Assembly (NCBI RefSeq): GCF_047946665.1
Contig: NZ_CP172312.1
Location: 3,720,001 to 3,784,000 of the forward strand
Origin: Allohahella sp002354735
GTDB lineage: Bacteria > Pseudomonadota > Gammaproteobacteria > Pseudomonadales > Oleiphilaceae
Direction: 5' to 3'
Length of the DNA: 64,000 nucleotides
In this document: positions 43,420-52,800 of the stretch, in pieces
Position numbering within the stretch: position 1 is the stretch's first letter
Layout: the number at the start of each line of letters is the position of its first letter
Program-made: the position numbers and the translations under genes
Notes under the pieces: generated by a model
Seen by the model: the letters and a program-made list of their open reading frames with translations, nothing else
Database searches by the model: none
What the model was told of the DNA's origin: nothing

Positions 43420-46400
43420 GTGCGCGGCGCCTTGCTCCCGCGCTTGAAGCGTAGCGCCAGCTTTGTACTGGCGCTGACGCTTTCTCTGCTGCTTCTCGTC
43501 GCCTGGCTGTTTGTGACGCTCTGGGCAAGCAGTCCTTATTGGGCCCCACCTCTGGCCGAACGGGTCGCGCTGAGCAATGGCGTCTCACTTAAGCTGAGTG
43601 GGTTTGCCCGTCCTTCGTTAGCGGGCCTACACATCGGTCGACTCCAGCTGGTGAACGAGAGCGTTGCAATCTCGCTTGAAGATCTCACTGTAGACTGGAC
43701 CCACCCCGAAGCGCCCGCGACGCCGGTGGTGCAGACCCTGTTCAGGCGTCTCCTGGTGCCGCCATCCTCACAGAGGCTTAGCGCAGATCTTATTCTGCTG
43801 TCTGTTCGAGCCGCTGGTCTGGACCTGCATACGGGCAATAGACTGCCGCCGGCGCTGCTTTACATAGACGAGCTGCCCAGAGCCCCGGAAACTGTTATGA
43901 CGCCGCCGGAGCCACAGGTCGAGTCAAGAGGACGTCGATTAGCCAGCATGCTGGCAGCTTTCGAATCGCAGCAGGCCAAAGCGCAAACGTCACGACAATT
44001 GATGCCCGCCCTGAGTCTCCCCTTTGGGCTGCAGCTCGATGCTGAGCTCGTACTGGACCATCTTCGCGTCCGAACCGAATTCAGTGAAGCGGCAGATGTA
44101 GCTCAGCCTTCCGCAGACCTCAGCTATGTCGCTGACGCCTTTTCAATCAGGGCGAGCGGGCTCGACCGGCGTCCCATGTCCATAACACTGGCATCGACCG
44201 GTGATCTGGTTCTGCCCTCGATGTGGCGAGAGCAGGGTTCCCCAAGCAAGGACGTGCTGTCGTTCTCGCTCGATCCTCTTGTACCTTTGCAGGTGGAGGC
44301 TGCAATCGATCACCAATCGGTTCTCGTGAACCTGAGATCTAAACCGTTGCAGGCTTCGCTCGCCCTCGCGGCTGAAACTGACGTCGCTGGAGATGCGGCA
44401 GCATGGCGTCTTCACGGCCAAACCAGGATGGACACGGCGGGGCAGGCAGTCGGTTTCATGCTCCCGCCGATGGCGCCCGTGTACATGCAGGTGCTGCCTA
44501 TACAGATCGATCTCGCGACTGCCGCTATGGATATCGACCTGAGGCTCGATGACGACCTGCTGCCTCATAGCTCACAACCAGAGAATGCACGCCTGGCTGC
44601 CGACCTTCACTTCGACGCCAGCGGACCACCGGGACGATTGCGGCTTTCGCAGGTCTTGAAGCTTGGGCGTGAAGAAGGTGGTCTGACACTCGATATCAGT
44701 GAGGGACGCTATAGCCTGGATCCAGATTCGGCCTGGTGGAAGCGCAATGCCTGGTTCAACGCCACCGGGCTGAAGTCGGCTGCGCTACAGCCATGGCGCC
44801 TTGAGCCACGCGCTTTGAATTGCCAGTTCACGAGCTGGCAGACTGTAGTCGATGAAATACCTGACTGTCAGTGGCCGCTTATACTGACCGCCCAGGCTGG
44901 ACAGAACAAGGCGACGCTCGAGTTGACGCCAGCCTTCGGCGCACAAGCAGAAACAGCGCGAACCGGTAAATCGACCAACAGCATTGCGGTGAAGCTGGAC
45001 TCGGCCGGTGAACAACTGCATGAGCGACTGCCAGAGCGGTGGTCACTCAGTGGGCGTGCTATCGTGCAGCCTTCACAATCCACCATGAAGGACCAGGTCT
45101 GGCAACTGGAGCTTGAGCAGGCAGCATTGAGCCTTGAATCACTCGTTCTACCGGATGTGCAGATTGATCAGCTGGCTTTGAAGATACCCCAGTGGCAGCT
45201 TCTGATTCCGCAGCTTCAGCTGACTGACGGTTCGAGTATGCTCCAGGTCGGGTCCATAACAGGCAGCGGTGCAGCGAAACTGGACATGCGTTTTCGTAGT
45301 GGGCTGTTACCGACTTCTGACGCGATGCCGGTGTCTGCAGATTTCACGGTGGACCTGATCGAGTCGGCTGGGTCGGATTTGCCTGACATGCTGCTAGAGG
45401 TAAAACAGCTCGAGCTGGCGGGACTGACGCTGGTGTCGAAGCTCAGAGTAGACGGGAGTGATCGTGTCCTGAGCGGCCCGCTCCGCGTGAGCGGCAAGCC
45501 GGACAGCACGCTATTGAACGCCGCACTGAAAGGCGCTGTCGGCGAAGCTGTGCCCGGTCTTGATGTGAAGCCTGGAGACCTGCTGTTCAAAGGCTTGATC
45601 AGTCTGGATATGGCTAGCTCAACACCGGCGTGGTCTGCAGAAGGCCTGCTTGGCCTACAGAAGTGGCAGCTTACGACTGAAAAAGCGGAAGCAAAGCGTC
45701 TTACCTTAAGCGCAAGCCTTGCCATGGATGAAGGACGCCTGCAGGTATTCGATCAGGGCGAGGCGCTGTCTACGCTCAGCGCCGATTTGAGCCTGCTCGG
45801 CTTGCCCTTTCCGGCAGCTTTTCTGAAATTCACCACTGACCTGAGCTATGGTGAAGGACTGTCGCCCGGCAGCGATGGCGGCATAGCGGGTACGCTTGGC
45901 CTGAGCCAGGCCCGAGTCGGTGCGTTCCTGGGTGAAGTGAGCCTCGGTAGTCCGCTTACACTGCCATTGCCGCTTTCACGGGTCAGCGAGGCCGAGCCAA
46001 TGCGCATCCCCCTTCGCCTGCGAAGCGTGGACCTCGGCGCGCTGGTGGCCCTGGAAAACGAGCACATCGATGCGACCGGTACCATCAGCGGTCGGCTGGG
46101 CCTGGTCTATACTGGAGACAGTGTGCAGATTCCCGCTTCAGCGCCGGGTCGGCTTGCTGCGGATCGTGGCGGTCGGATTCGGCTGAAGGAGGCTGGTCAA
46201 TGGCAGAGCATGGCAGGCGGTAATCCCCAGCTGCTGTTCGCTGTCGGCGCCCTCGGCAATTTCCAATACGATTCGTTGAAGACCAGTGTTATCTTCGATG
46301 ATGACGAATGGCTGAAGCTTGGTCTGGAACTGCGAGGACGGAATCCAGAGGTCATGGAGGCCAGACCCATTCACTACAATCTGAACGTCGAGACCAACAT

Positions 46401-46482
46401 TCTCTCGCTATTGCAGAGTCTCGAAATGACGAAAAATCTGAGTGAGACGCTTGAACAGCGATTGCTCAAAGCCTACGAATAG
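43420..46482 (+). CDS. YdbH-type AsmA-like intermembrane lipid-transport protein
   Basis: A 1020-residue protein with one N-terminal membrane anchor (about 12-34, SFVLALTLSLLLLVAWLFVTL) and a very long periplasmic body of alternating beta strands. TamB, YhdP and YdbH of E. coli have this AsmA-like, bridge-forming build and together supply phospholipids to the outer membrane. The start is a GTG at 43420. Assignment to YdbH rather than TamB or YhdP rests on the next two genes, which match YnbE and YdbL, the known E. coli partners in ydbH-ynbE-ydbL. The C-terminal part ends SLEMTKNLSETLEQRLLKAY, which would contact YnbE. Confidence 0.85.
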   Translation: MRGALLPRLKRSASFVLALTLSLLLLVAWLFVTLWASSPYWAPPLAERVALSNGVSLKLSGFARPSLAGLHIGRLQLVNESVAISLEDLTVDWTHPEAPATPVVQTLFRRLLVPPSSQRLSADLILLSVRAAGLDLHTGNRLPPALLYIDELPRAPETVMTPPEPQVESRGRRLASMLAAFESQQAKAQTSRQLMPALSLPFGLQLDAELVLDHLRVRTEFSEAADVAQPSADLSYVADAFSIRASGLDRRPMSITLASTGDLVLPSMWREQGSPSKDVLSFSLDPLVPLQVEAAIDHQSVLVNLRSKPLQASLALAAETDVAGDAAAWRLHGQTRMDTAGQAVGFMLPPMAPVYMQVLPIQIDLATAAMDIDLRLDDDLLPHSSQPENARLAADLHFDASGPPGRLRLSQVLKLGREEGGLTLDISEGRYSLDPDSAWWKRNAWFNATGLKSAALQPWRLEPRALNCQFTSWQTVVDEIPDCQWPLILTAQAGQNKATLELTPAFGAQAETARTGKSTNSIAVKLDSAGEQLHERLPERWSLSGRAIVQPSQSTMKDQVWQLELEQAALSLESLVLPDVQIDQLALKIPQWQLLIPQLQLTDGSSMLQVGSITGSGAAKLDMRFRSGLLPTSDAMPVSADFTVDLIESAGSDLPDMLLEVKQLELAGLTLVSKLRVDGSDRVLSGPLRVSGKPDSTLLNAALKGAVGEAVPGLDVKPGDLLFKGLISLDMASSTPAWSAEGLLGLQKWQLTTEKAEAKRLTLSASLAMDEGRLQVFDQGEALSTLSADLSLLGLPFPAAFLKFTTDLSYGEGLSPGSDGGIAGTLGLSQARVGAFLGEVSLGSPLTLPLPLSRVSEAEPMRIPLRLRSVDLGALVALENEHIDATGTISGRLGLVYTGDSVQIPASAPGRLAADRGGRIRLKEAGQWQSMAGGNPQLLFAVGALGNFQYDSLKTSVIFDDDEWLKLGLELRGRNPEVMEARPIHYNLNVETNILSLLQSLEMTKNLSETLEQRLLKAYE

Positions 46483-46504
46483 CGTTTCAACAGGAGTGGT
46501 TTCC

Positions 46505-46711
46505 ATGTCAGCAGGCCAGCGCTCAGTGTCTGTTCCGATCTTGCTAGCGAGCTTGTGGCTGCTCGGGCTGAGTGCCTGCACGCCCAGGGTCGAACTCGCA
46601 GCGTCCGAGCCGATCACCATCAACCTGAACGTCAAGATCGAGCATGAGGTCAGGGTTCGGGTCGAGAAGGATCTGGAAAATCTGTTTGATGAAGAAGACG
46701 ATATATTCTGA
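46505..46711 (+). CDS. YnbE-family outer-membrane lipoprotein
   Basis: A 68-residue lipoprotein. The signal segment VPILLASLWLLGLSACTP ends in a lipobox with the cysteine at about residue 25. The mature part has the family pattern ITINLNVKIEHEVRVRVEKDLENL and an acidic tail. The ATG at 46505 has AGGAG upstream; an upstream in-frame start at 46442 would overlap the ydbH-like gene and spoil the signal peptide. In E. coli YnbE multimerises with YdbH to form the intermembrane bridge. It lies 22 bases after the ydbH-like gene. Confidence 0.88.
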   Translation: MSAGQRSVSVPILLASLWLLGLSACTPRVELAASEPITINLNVKIEHEVRVRVEKDLENLFDEEDDIF

Positions 46712-46758
46712 TTGTGGGACTGCTGTCTGTCAGTCTTCAGCCATTCTTGGAGAGCCTT

Positions 46759-47103
46759 ATGAGTTTCACACGTTTATCAAAGCCACTCAGATTTCTTGCA
46801 GTTCTGCCTGCCATTGCCCTGTTGAGCCTGCAGGCCTGGGCGCTCGATCTGGAGGAGGCCAAGAATCAAGGCCTGGTTGGCGAACAGCCCAACGGATATG
46901 TTGCAGCTGTCGTTAGCAGTCCGGAAGCCGAAGCGCTTGTGCAGGAAATCAATGCCAAGCGAGAGGATGCTTACGTTCGTGTAGCAGAGAAGAACAAGAT
47001 TGACGTCAGCAAGGTAGGGGCCTTGGCGGGCAAGAAACTGATCGAAAAATCCGAGCCGGGACAATTCGTACGCTTGCCGAATGGGCAGTGGCAGAAGCTC
47101 TGA
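46759..47103 (+). CDS. YdbL-family periplasmic protein (DUF1318)
   Basis: A 114-residue exported protein with a signal peptide (RFLAVLPAIALLSLQAWA, cut before LDLEEAK) and the DUF1318 core: LEEAKNQGLVGEQPNGYVAAV, INAKREDAYVRVAEKN and a C-terminal GQFVRLPNGQWQKL. In E. coli YdbL is a periplasmic chaperone-like protein that controls YdbH-YnbE bridge formation. The ATG at 46759 has TTGGAGAG upstream. It ends the ydbH-ynbE-ydbL cluster and is convergent with the next gene, three bases apart. Confidence 0.9.
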   Translation: MSFTRLSKPLRFLAVLPAIALLSLQAWALDLEEAKNQGLVGEQPNGYVAAVVSSPEAEALVQEINAKREDAYVRVAEKNKIDVSKVGALAGKKLIEKSEPGQFVRLPNGQWQKL

Positions 47104-47106
47104 GCT

Positions 47107-47616
47107 TCAGCGATTTTTGCTCACACCAAATCCGTTGTCATAGATTGAAAAGGCAGTGCTGGTTTCGACGAAGAACCGGCTGCCATTCCTGATGACCACG
47201 AGTCTGAGCAGGTCCTCTGCGGCAGGCATTGCAGCAAGTTCCAGCTGCCATAGCTTGCCTGAGTCCGTGGTTTCGTCCTGCACTGGGTGCATGATGTTCG
47301 GCGGCTCAACAGCTGTCTTGCCGATCTGAACGAAAGCGGCATCTATCGCATGATTTGATGTTAACGACAGGCCGGGCCTCCCTTCTTCAAAGCGCATGGT
47401 GATGAGCAAATCACCATTCTCAAGTTCACACAAACCGCTTTCATAGCGGCAGTTCGAGTGCGCTACCAGAGGGTAACTCGCGTCTACCTTGGCTGGTGCC
47501 GGTTTTTCAGAGACCATGGCGTCAGTGCCCAGATAGGCCAGTATGGCCAGTATCGGTGCCACGATCATGGCAATGACGACATGCTTGTTGGTCATTAAGC
47601 TGAAAGCTGCATTCAT
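47107..47616 (-). CDS. Uncharacterised membrane-anchored protein
   Basis: I do not recognise this 169-residue protein. It has one N-terminal membrane helix (about 12-34, HVVIAMIVAPILAILAYLG) that also could be a signal anchor. An extracytoplasmic domain of about 130 residues follows, with two cysteines close together in NCRYESGLCEL (possible disulfide) and a mostly beta pattern. It stands alone, convergent with the ydbL-like gene and downstream of the acetate symporter region on the same strand after a 105-base gap. An alternative start is Met8. Confidence 0.65.
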   Translation of the reverse strand: MNAAFSLMTNKHVVIAMIVAPILAILAYLGTDAMVSEKPAPAKVDASYPLVAHSNCRYESGLCELENGDLLITMRFEEGRPGLSLTSNHAIDAAFVQIGKTAVEPPNIMHPVQDETTDSGKLWQLELAAMPAAEDLLRLVVIRNGSRFFVETSTAFSIYDNGFGVSKNR

Positions 47617-47721
47617 GGCTGGTGTCTTGAGTCGAATCGCGCATGGAGGGCGCTGGAGAGGAGAGTGTATCGGTCCGCGCGGCTGAAGTGAAACCGCACG
47701 GACCGAGGGGTCGGGATGGTG

Positions 47722-49458
47722 CTAGTGAGCTACGGCTGCTGAAGCACCCTGTGGAACACGAATGTGCTCGACCAGTGCCACGACTTCAGCCGGTGGTTCA
47801 GCAGTGAATTTGCTCACGACCACGGCCACAACCAGATTGACGATGGCACCAATGCTGCCGAAGGCATTCGGTTCGATGCCAAAGAACCAGTTCGGCTGCA
47901 TATCACCCAGGTACGCTGTGCTGGCGATGAACATGATGCCGGTATGCTGGAACACGTACAGCAGCGTGACACCGATACCCGCGATCATGCCGGCAATGGC
48001 ACCTTCCTTGTTCATCCGCTTCATGAAGATGCCCATCATGAGGGCCGGGAAGATCGACGATGCCGCCAGACCAAAGGCCAGTGCCACTGTCCCGGCCGCG
48101 AAGTCCGGTGGGTTAAGCCCGAGGTACCCCGCTACGAGTATCGCCCCGGCCATGGCCACCCTACTCGCCAACAGCTCTGATCGTTCTGATATGTTCGGCA
48201 TGAAGACCCCCTTGAGCAGGTCGTGGGATATCGACGACGATATGGCCAATAGCAAGCCCGCCGCGGTCGACAGCGCTGCAGCCAGACCACCGGCGGCTAT
48301 GAGTGCGATGACCCAGTTCGGCAGCCGTGCGATTTCCGGATTAGCCAATACCATGATGTCGGCGTCAATCGTCGTCATCTCGTTGGTTGCCGGGTCTGCC
48401 GTGTACTGGATTCTGCCATCATTATTCTTGTCCTCATGCTTCAGCAGACCAGTCGCTTCCCATTTCTTGAACCAGTTTGGTCGTTCCGCGTACTCAAGGT
48501 TTTCAGCCTGCTGTGGCTGATCAATGGTATTGATGAGGTTCAGACGCGCCATCGCCGCTACCGCAGGTGCTGTGGTATAGAGGATGGCAATGAAAACCAA
48601 TGCCCAGCCGGCGCTGCTCCGCGCGTCGCTCACCTTCGGCACGGTGAAGAAGCGGATGATGACGTGCGGCAGACCTGCGGTACCGATCATCAGGGACATG
48701 GTATAGAAGAACATGTTGGTCAGACTGAGACGGGCCTCAGTAGAGTATTCGGCGAAGCCGAGTTCGGTGACCACCTGATCCAGACGGTCGAGAAGGTAGA
48801 TGTCGGTACCTGAGATAGTTGAGCCGAGACCAAGCTGCGGAATCGGGTTGCCGGTCAGGTTCAGCGATATGAATACTGCTGGAATTGTGTACGCCAGAAT
48901 CAGTACGACGTACTGGGCTATCTGGGTATAGGTAATGCCCTTCATGCCGCCCATGACCGCATAGATGAAGACGATACCCATGCCAATATAGAGCCCTACG
49001 TCATAGCGCACTTCCAGGAAGCGCGAGAAGGCGACACCGACACCTTTCATCTGACCGATGACATAGGTGACTGAGGCCAATATAAGACAGATGACCGCGA
49101 CGATCCGCGCGCTTTTCGAATAGTAGCGCTCGCCGATGAACTCGGGGACAGTAAACTTGCCGAACTTCCTCAGGTAGGGCGCAAGGCACATGGCCAGCAG
49201 TACGAAACCGCCCGTCCAGCCCATGAGAAATACAGCGCCACCATAACCGTAGAACGAGATGAGGCCCGCCATGGAAATGAAGGAGGCGGCTGACATCCAG
49301 TCTGCCGCCGTCGCCATGCCGTTGGCTATTGGATGTACACCGCCGCCCGCAATATAGAAATCGGAAGTGGTCGAGGCTCTCGCCCAGAACGCGATGCCAA
49401 TGTAGAGCAGAAAGGTTGCGCCAACGACCAGATAACTCAGTAACTGCAGCTCAGTCAT
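47722..49458 (-). CDS. actP: ActP-type sodium:acetate (monocarboxylate) symporter
   Basis: A 578-residue SLC5/sodium:solute symporter with about 13 membrane segments. Family features include DFYIAGGGVHPIANGMATAADWMSAASF (core GGGVHPIANG and AADWMSAASFI), SAARIV-like ARIVAVICL and GMKGITYTQIAQY. A large cytoplasmic insert of about 50 residues near 320-375 (rich in Asn, Lys and Asp) is typical of the VC_2705-like subgroup. It forms a tight unit with the DUF4212 gene (three bases apart), and the pair lies beside crbS-crbR-acs. Acetate is the most likely substrate, but other short monocarboxylates are possible. Confidence 0.9.
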   Translation of the reverse strand: MTELQLLSYLVVGATFLLYIGIAFWARASTTSDFYIAGGGVHPIANGMATAADWMSAASFISMAGLISFYGYGGAVFLMGWTGGFVLLAMCLAPYLRKFGKFTVPEFIGERYYSKSARIVAVICLILASVTYVIGQMKGVGVAFSRFLEVRYDVGLYIGMGIVFIYAVMGGMKGITYTQIAQYVVLILAYTIPAVFISLNLTGNPIPQLGLGSTISGTDIYLLDRLDQVVTELGFAEYSTEARLSLTNMFFYTMSLMIGTAGLPHVIIRFFTVPKVSDARSSAGWALVFIAILYTTAPAVAAMARLNLINTIDQPQQAENLEYAERPNWFKKWEATGLLKHEDKNNDGRIQYTADPATNEMTTIDADIMVLANPEIARLPNWVIALIAAGGLAAALSTAAGLLLAISSSISHDLLKGVFMPNISERSELLASRVAMAGAILVAGYLGLNPPDFAAGTVALAFGLAASSIFPALMMGIFMKRMNKEGAIAGMIAGIGVTLLYVFQHTGIMFIASTAYLGDMQPNWFFGIEPNAFGSIGAIVNLVVAVVVSKFTAEPPAEVVALVEHIRVPQGASAAVAH

Positions 49459-49461
49459 GAT

Positions 49462-49743
49462 CTATTCTCCGTTCTCGTCACGTTCATGAAGACCTGCTTC
49501 GCGATCAATCTTTTTCATTCGATGGGCGTAGTAGAAAATCAGCGCCACGAAGGTGTAGATTGAGCCTTGTTGGGCGAACCAGAAGCCAAGTTTATAGCCA
49601 CCTAGCTGAATGTTATTGAGTGGTTCGACCAGGATGATGCCGCAGCCAAATGAGACTACGAACCAGACGATGAGCAGCTTGATGACGAGACTGGTATTCT
49701 TCTTCCAGTAAGCCGTGCGGCGGTCGGGATGATTGGGATCCAT
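49462..49743 (-). CDS. DUF4212 small membrane partner of the symporter
   Basis: A protein of 93 residues with two membrane helices (about 20-41 and 53-72) and a short charged tail. The pattern RRTAYWKKNTSLVIKLLIVWFVVSFG and FWFAQQGSIYTFVALIFYYA is typical of DUF4212, a family almost always next to this type of symporter; YjcH plays the comparable role beside E. coli ActP. The ATG at 49743 has GGAG seven bases upstream. Longer reading to 49980 gives an unrelated N-terminus that runs into the crbS side and is rejected. Confidence 0.92.
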   Translation of the reverse strand: MDPNHPDRRTAYWKKNTSLVIKLLIVWFVVSFGCGIILVEPLNNIQLGGYKLGFWFAQQGSIYTFVALIFYYAHRMKKIDREAGLHERDENGE

Positions 49744-49823
49744 AGAGTTTCTCCGAGATGCATTTTTGCTATTGTTCTGCACCGGAAGATAACAGGCACC
49801 GCGAAAAGTCGCTGCACGACTTT

Positions 49824-49838
49824 GGTCTAAAGCGAGAC
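49824..49838. promoter_or_regulatory. Candidate CrbR-type site between crbS and the symporter unit
   Basis: GGTCTAAAGCGAGACC (49824-49839 region) forms a GGTCT/AGACC inverted repeat around six bases. The heptamer GGTCTAA also occurs upstream of acs (56084-56090). Assignment to CrbR is an inference from the shared word and the location. Confidence 0.3.
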
Positions 49839-49869
49839 CCTGCCAGATACCAATGAGAGGCCATGACCG

Positions 49870-52800
49870 ATGTTTGCTGCGCTGCTGATTCTCATGGTTG
49901 CCGGATACCTTTGGCTCCTGTTCACCATCGCGCGTCGTGGCGACGATACACATTTCGACAATCGCACACGCTTTGGGCATCCCCTGGTGTTCAGCCTCGC
50001 CCTGGGCGTTTATTGCACTTCGTGGACCTTCTATGGCCTCGTGGGGACGGCGGCCACTGAGGGCTTGAGTTTCCTGCCTATTCTGTTAGGGCCGGTTCTG
50101 CTGTTCGTCTTTGGTTTTCGCCTGCTCCGCAGAACCCTCAAGATCACGAAGCGCGAGAATATCCGTTCGCTTGCCGACTTTCTCGCTTCCCGCTATGGCA
50201 AGCGCCAGGGCGTCGCGACACTTACTACGCTCATTCTACTGCTGGCAACCGTGCCCTATATCGCGCTGCAGCTAAAGGCTGTTTCGGCAACGCTGGCGTT
50301 TTTGCTGCCTGAGCACTCGTTGTTGCTGAAGAATGGCACCTTCCTGATTATGCTCAGCATGATGGCGTTCACGCTGGTGTTTGGCACCAGGCGTCTCGAC
50401 GTCACCAGTTATCATGGCGGTCTCATGGGCACCATTGCCTTCGAGTCGGTGGTCAAGCTGGTGGCGTTGATGAGTGTAGCGGTATTTGCGGTGGCCTTGC
50501 TGAATGCGGAGCTCATTGACGTTTCGAAGGACCGTCACGCCCTGGAGGGCAGTCTGTTTGCAGTGCCAGGGCGGGAGGAAGGCGTCAACTGGCTGAACTT
50601 TCTGACCCAGACTTTGTTGTCAGCCTGCGCTGTGTTCTGTCTGCCGCGCATGTTTCACGTCACTTTCGTCGAATGCCTGTCCGAGAACCATCTGCGGATA
50701 GCGCGGATCATCTTTCCACTGTTCCTGCTCCTGATCGGTCTGGCTGTTCTGGTGATTGCGATCGCTGGCGACTGGCTGTTGCAGGATGTGAATGTGGCCG
50801 CTGATCTGTTCGTGATCGCCTTGCCAATGAGGTATGACAGCCCCGGCTTGGCGCTATTCGTGTTCCTGGGTGGTTTTTCGGCCGCCACCGCAATGATCAT
50901 TGTCTCTACGATCACGCTAAGCCAGATGCTGAGCAACGACGTGATTCTCCCTTTATATCTCCGTGGCGTGGCTGATAGGAAAGGGTTGAGGGAAGGCTCA
51001 AAGGTCTCATCACCCCTCGTGATCATGCGCCGGGCGACCATTGTCGGCGTGCTGTTGCTGGCCTGGGTCTTTCACCTCACATTCCCTGACACGGCCGGGC
51101 TTACGAGTCTCGGCCTGCTCGCCTTTGCTGTCGTTGTGCAACTGGCACCGGCAATTCTCGGAGGGCTGTTGTGGCAGGGCGCCAATGCTTATGGCATGTA
51201 CGCAGGCCTTGCCGCAGGCCTGAGTATTCTCGGCTACACCCTTGCCCCGCTCGCGATCGGTGCAGGTACAGGCGCCGCTGGTGGCTCCGCAGGGGAGGCT
51301 TTCAGTCTCAGTACGCTGCTGGCCCTGTCGGCCAACGTAACCGGCCTTATCGTCGGCTCCATGCTGTTCCGCCCAAAGCTGATCGACCGTGTGCAGGCTC
51401 GTAGCTTCACCTCATCGGAAGCCGGCGGGGGACGTGCACTCGCGCAGGCTGGTGCATCCGATATCCTGCATGGCGATCTCTCTGGCCTGTTGCGGCAATT
51501 CCTGGATGCCGGCACGTTCAGGCGTATCTTCGCGGGCCAGACTGGTGGAGCCGAAGCCCGCCTCAGCTCGGATATCATCGATCACGCCAAACATGCGCTC
51601 TCGGGGGTTGTAGGCGTGGCGTCGGCCCAGCGCCTGGTTGAAGACCTGCGCAGCGAGACAGCGGTTGGCATTGAGGACGTGGTCTCTATTTTCGAACAGA
51701 CCAGCAAGGCGCTTCAGTTCAATCAGGAGATCCTCTCGGCCTCCTTCGACAACATGTCTTCAGCTATCAGTGTCGTAAATGCGGAGCTTCAGGTTGTAGC
51801 CTGGAACAGGCGCTATGAAGAGATGTTTTCCTATCCGAAAGGCATGCTGCGTGTAGGTGTTCCAGTCGCGGAACTCTTCAGGTATAACGCAGAGCAGGAT
51901 CTCCTTGGCGAAGGGCCGGTGGACCAGCTGGTACACAAGCGGCTGAAGCTGCTGCAGGAGAACCGACCTTACAAGTTCGTGCGGCATTACCCACTGGGCA
52001 CAGTGCTTGAGATTGAGGGCCGCCCCCTGCCGAATGGCGGCTACGTGACCTCTTATGACGACGTGACTGCACTTGTGCAGGTGCAGACTGCGCTGGAGAA
52101 GGCCAATGTCGAGCTTGAGCGTCGAGTAGCGGAGCGTACAGCCACCATCCAGCACATCAATGATGAGCTGATGAAGGCCAAGGGCGAAGCTGAACTGGCC
52201 AATCGAAGCAAATCGAAGTTTCTCGCCCTCGCCACACATGACCTGCTGCAGCCTATCAATGCTGCCAGCCTGTATGCTGGCAGCCTTCTGGATATCAGCG
52301 CCGGTGAGAACAGACGTGATCTGTCCGAAATCAGGAAGATTCACGGTGCGCTGCAGAGCGCTGAAGGCATCATCAATTCGCTGCTTGAAGTGGCCCGTCT
52401 CGATACTGGCTCGCTCAAGCCCGAAATCAGCGATTTCCCCATCGACGACCTGTTGCGCGCGATCGTGGATGAATTCACTGTGCAACTGAAGCCTGGCTGT
52501 ACCTTACGCTATCATCCCTGCCGCACCTGGGTGCGCTCCGATCCCATTTACCTTCGCCGGATTATCCAGAACCTGGTGTCGAATGCCGTCAAATACACCA
52601 GCGCAGGGCGCATTGTTCTGGGCTGTCGGCGCCGCGGCCGTGATCGTCTGGAAGTGCAGGTCATCGACTCAGGCAGCGGTATCGGCCTTGCCGATCAGGC
52701 GAAGATCTTCGATGAATTCTATCGGCAGCCTATGCATCGCAATCTCGAGGGCATTGGTCTGGGACTTCCGGTTGCGACTCGATTCAGTCAGCTACTGCAG

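Noticed and set aside
47762..48520. A 252-codon plus-strand frame opposite the symporter gene
   Set aside because: Antisense shadow of a clear membrane transporter; its Ser/Met-rich composition mirrors the hydrophobic codons of the real gene.
49744..49980. N-terminal extension of the DUF4212 protein to 172 residues
   Set aside because: The extra residues are unlike the family and cover the crbS promoter and start; the ATG at 49743 has a good ribosome-binding site.
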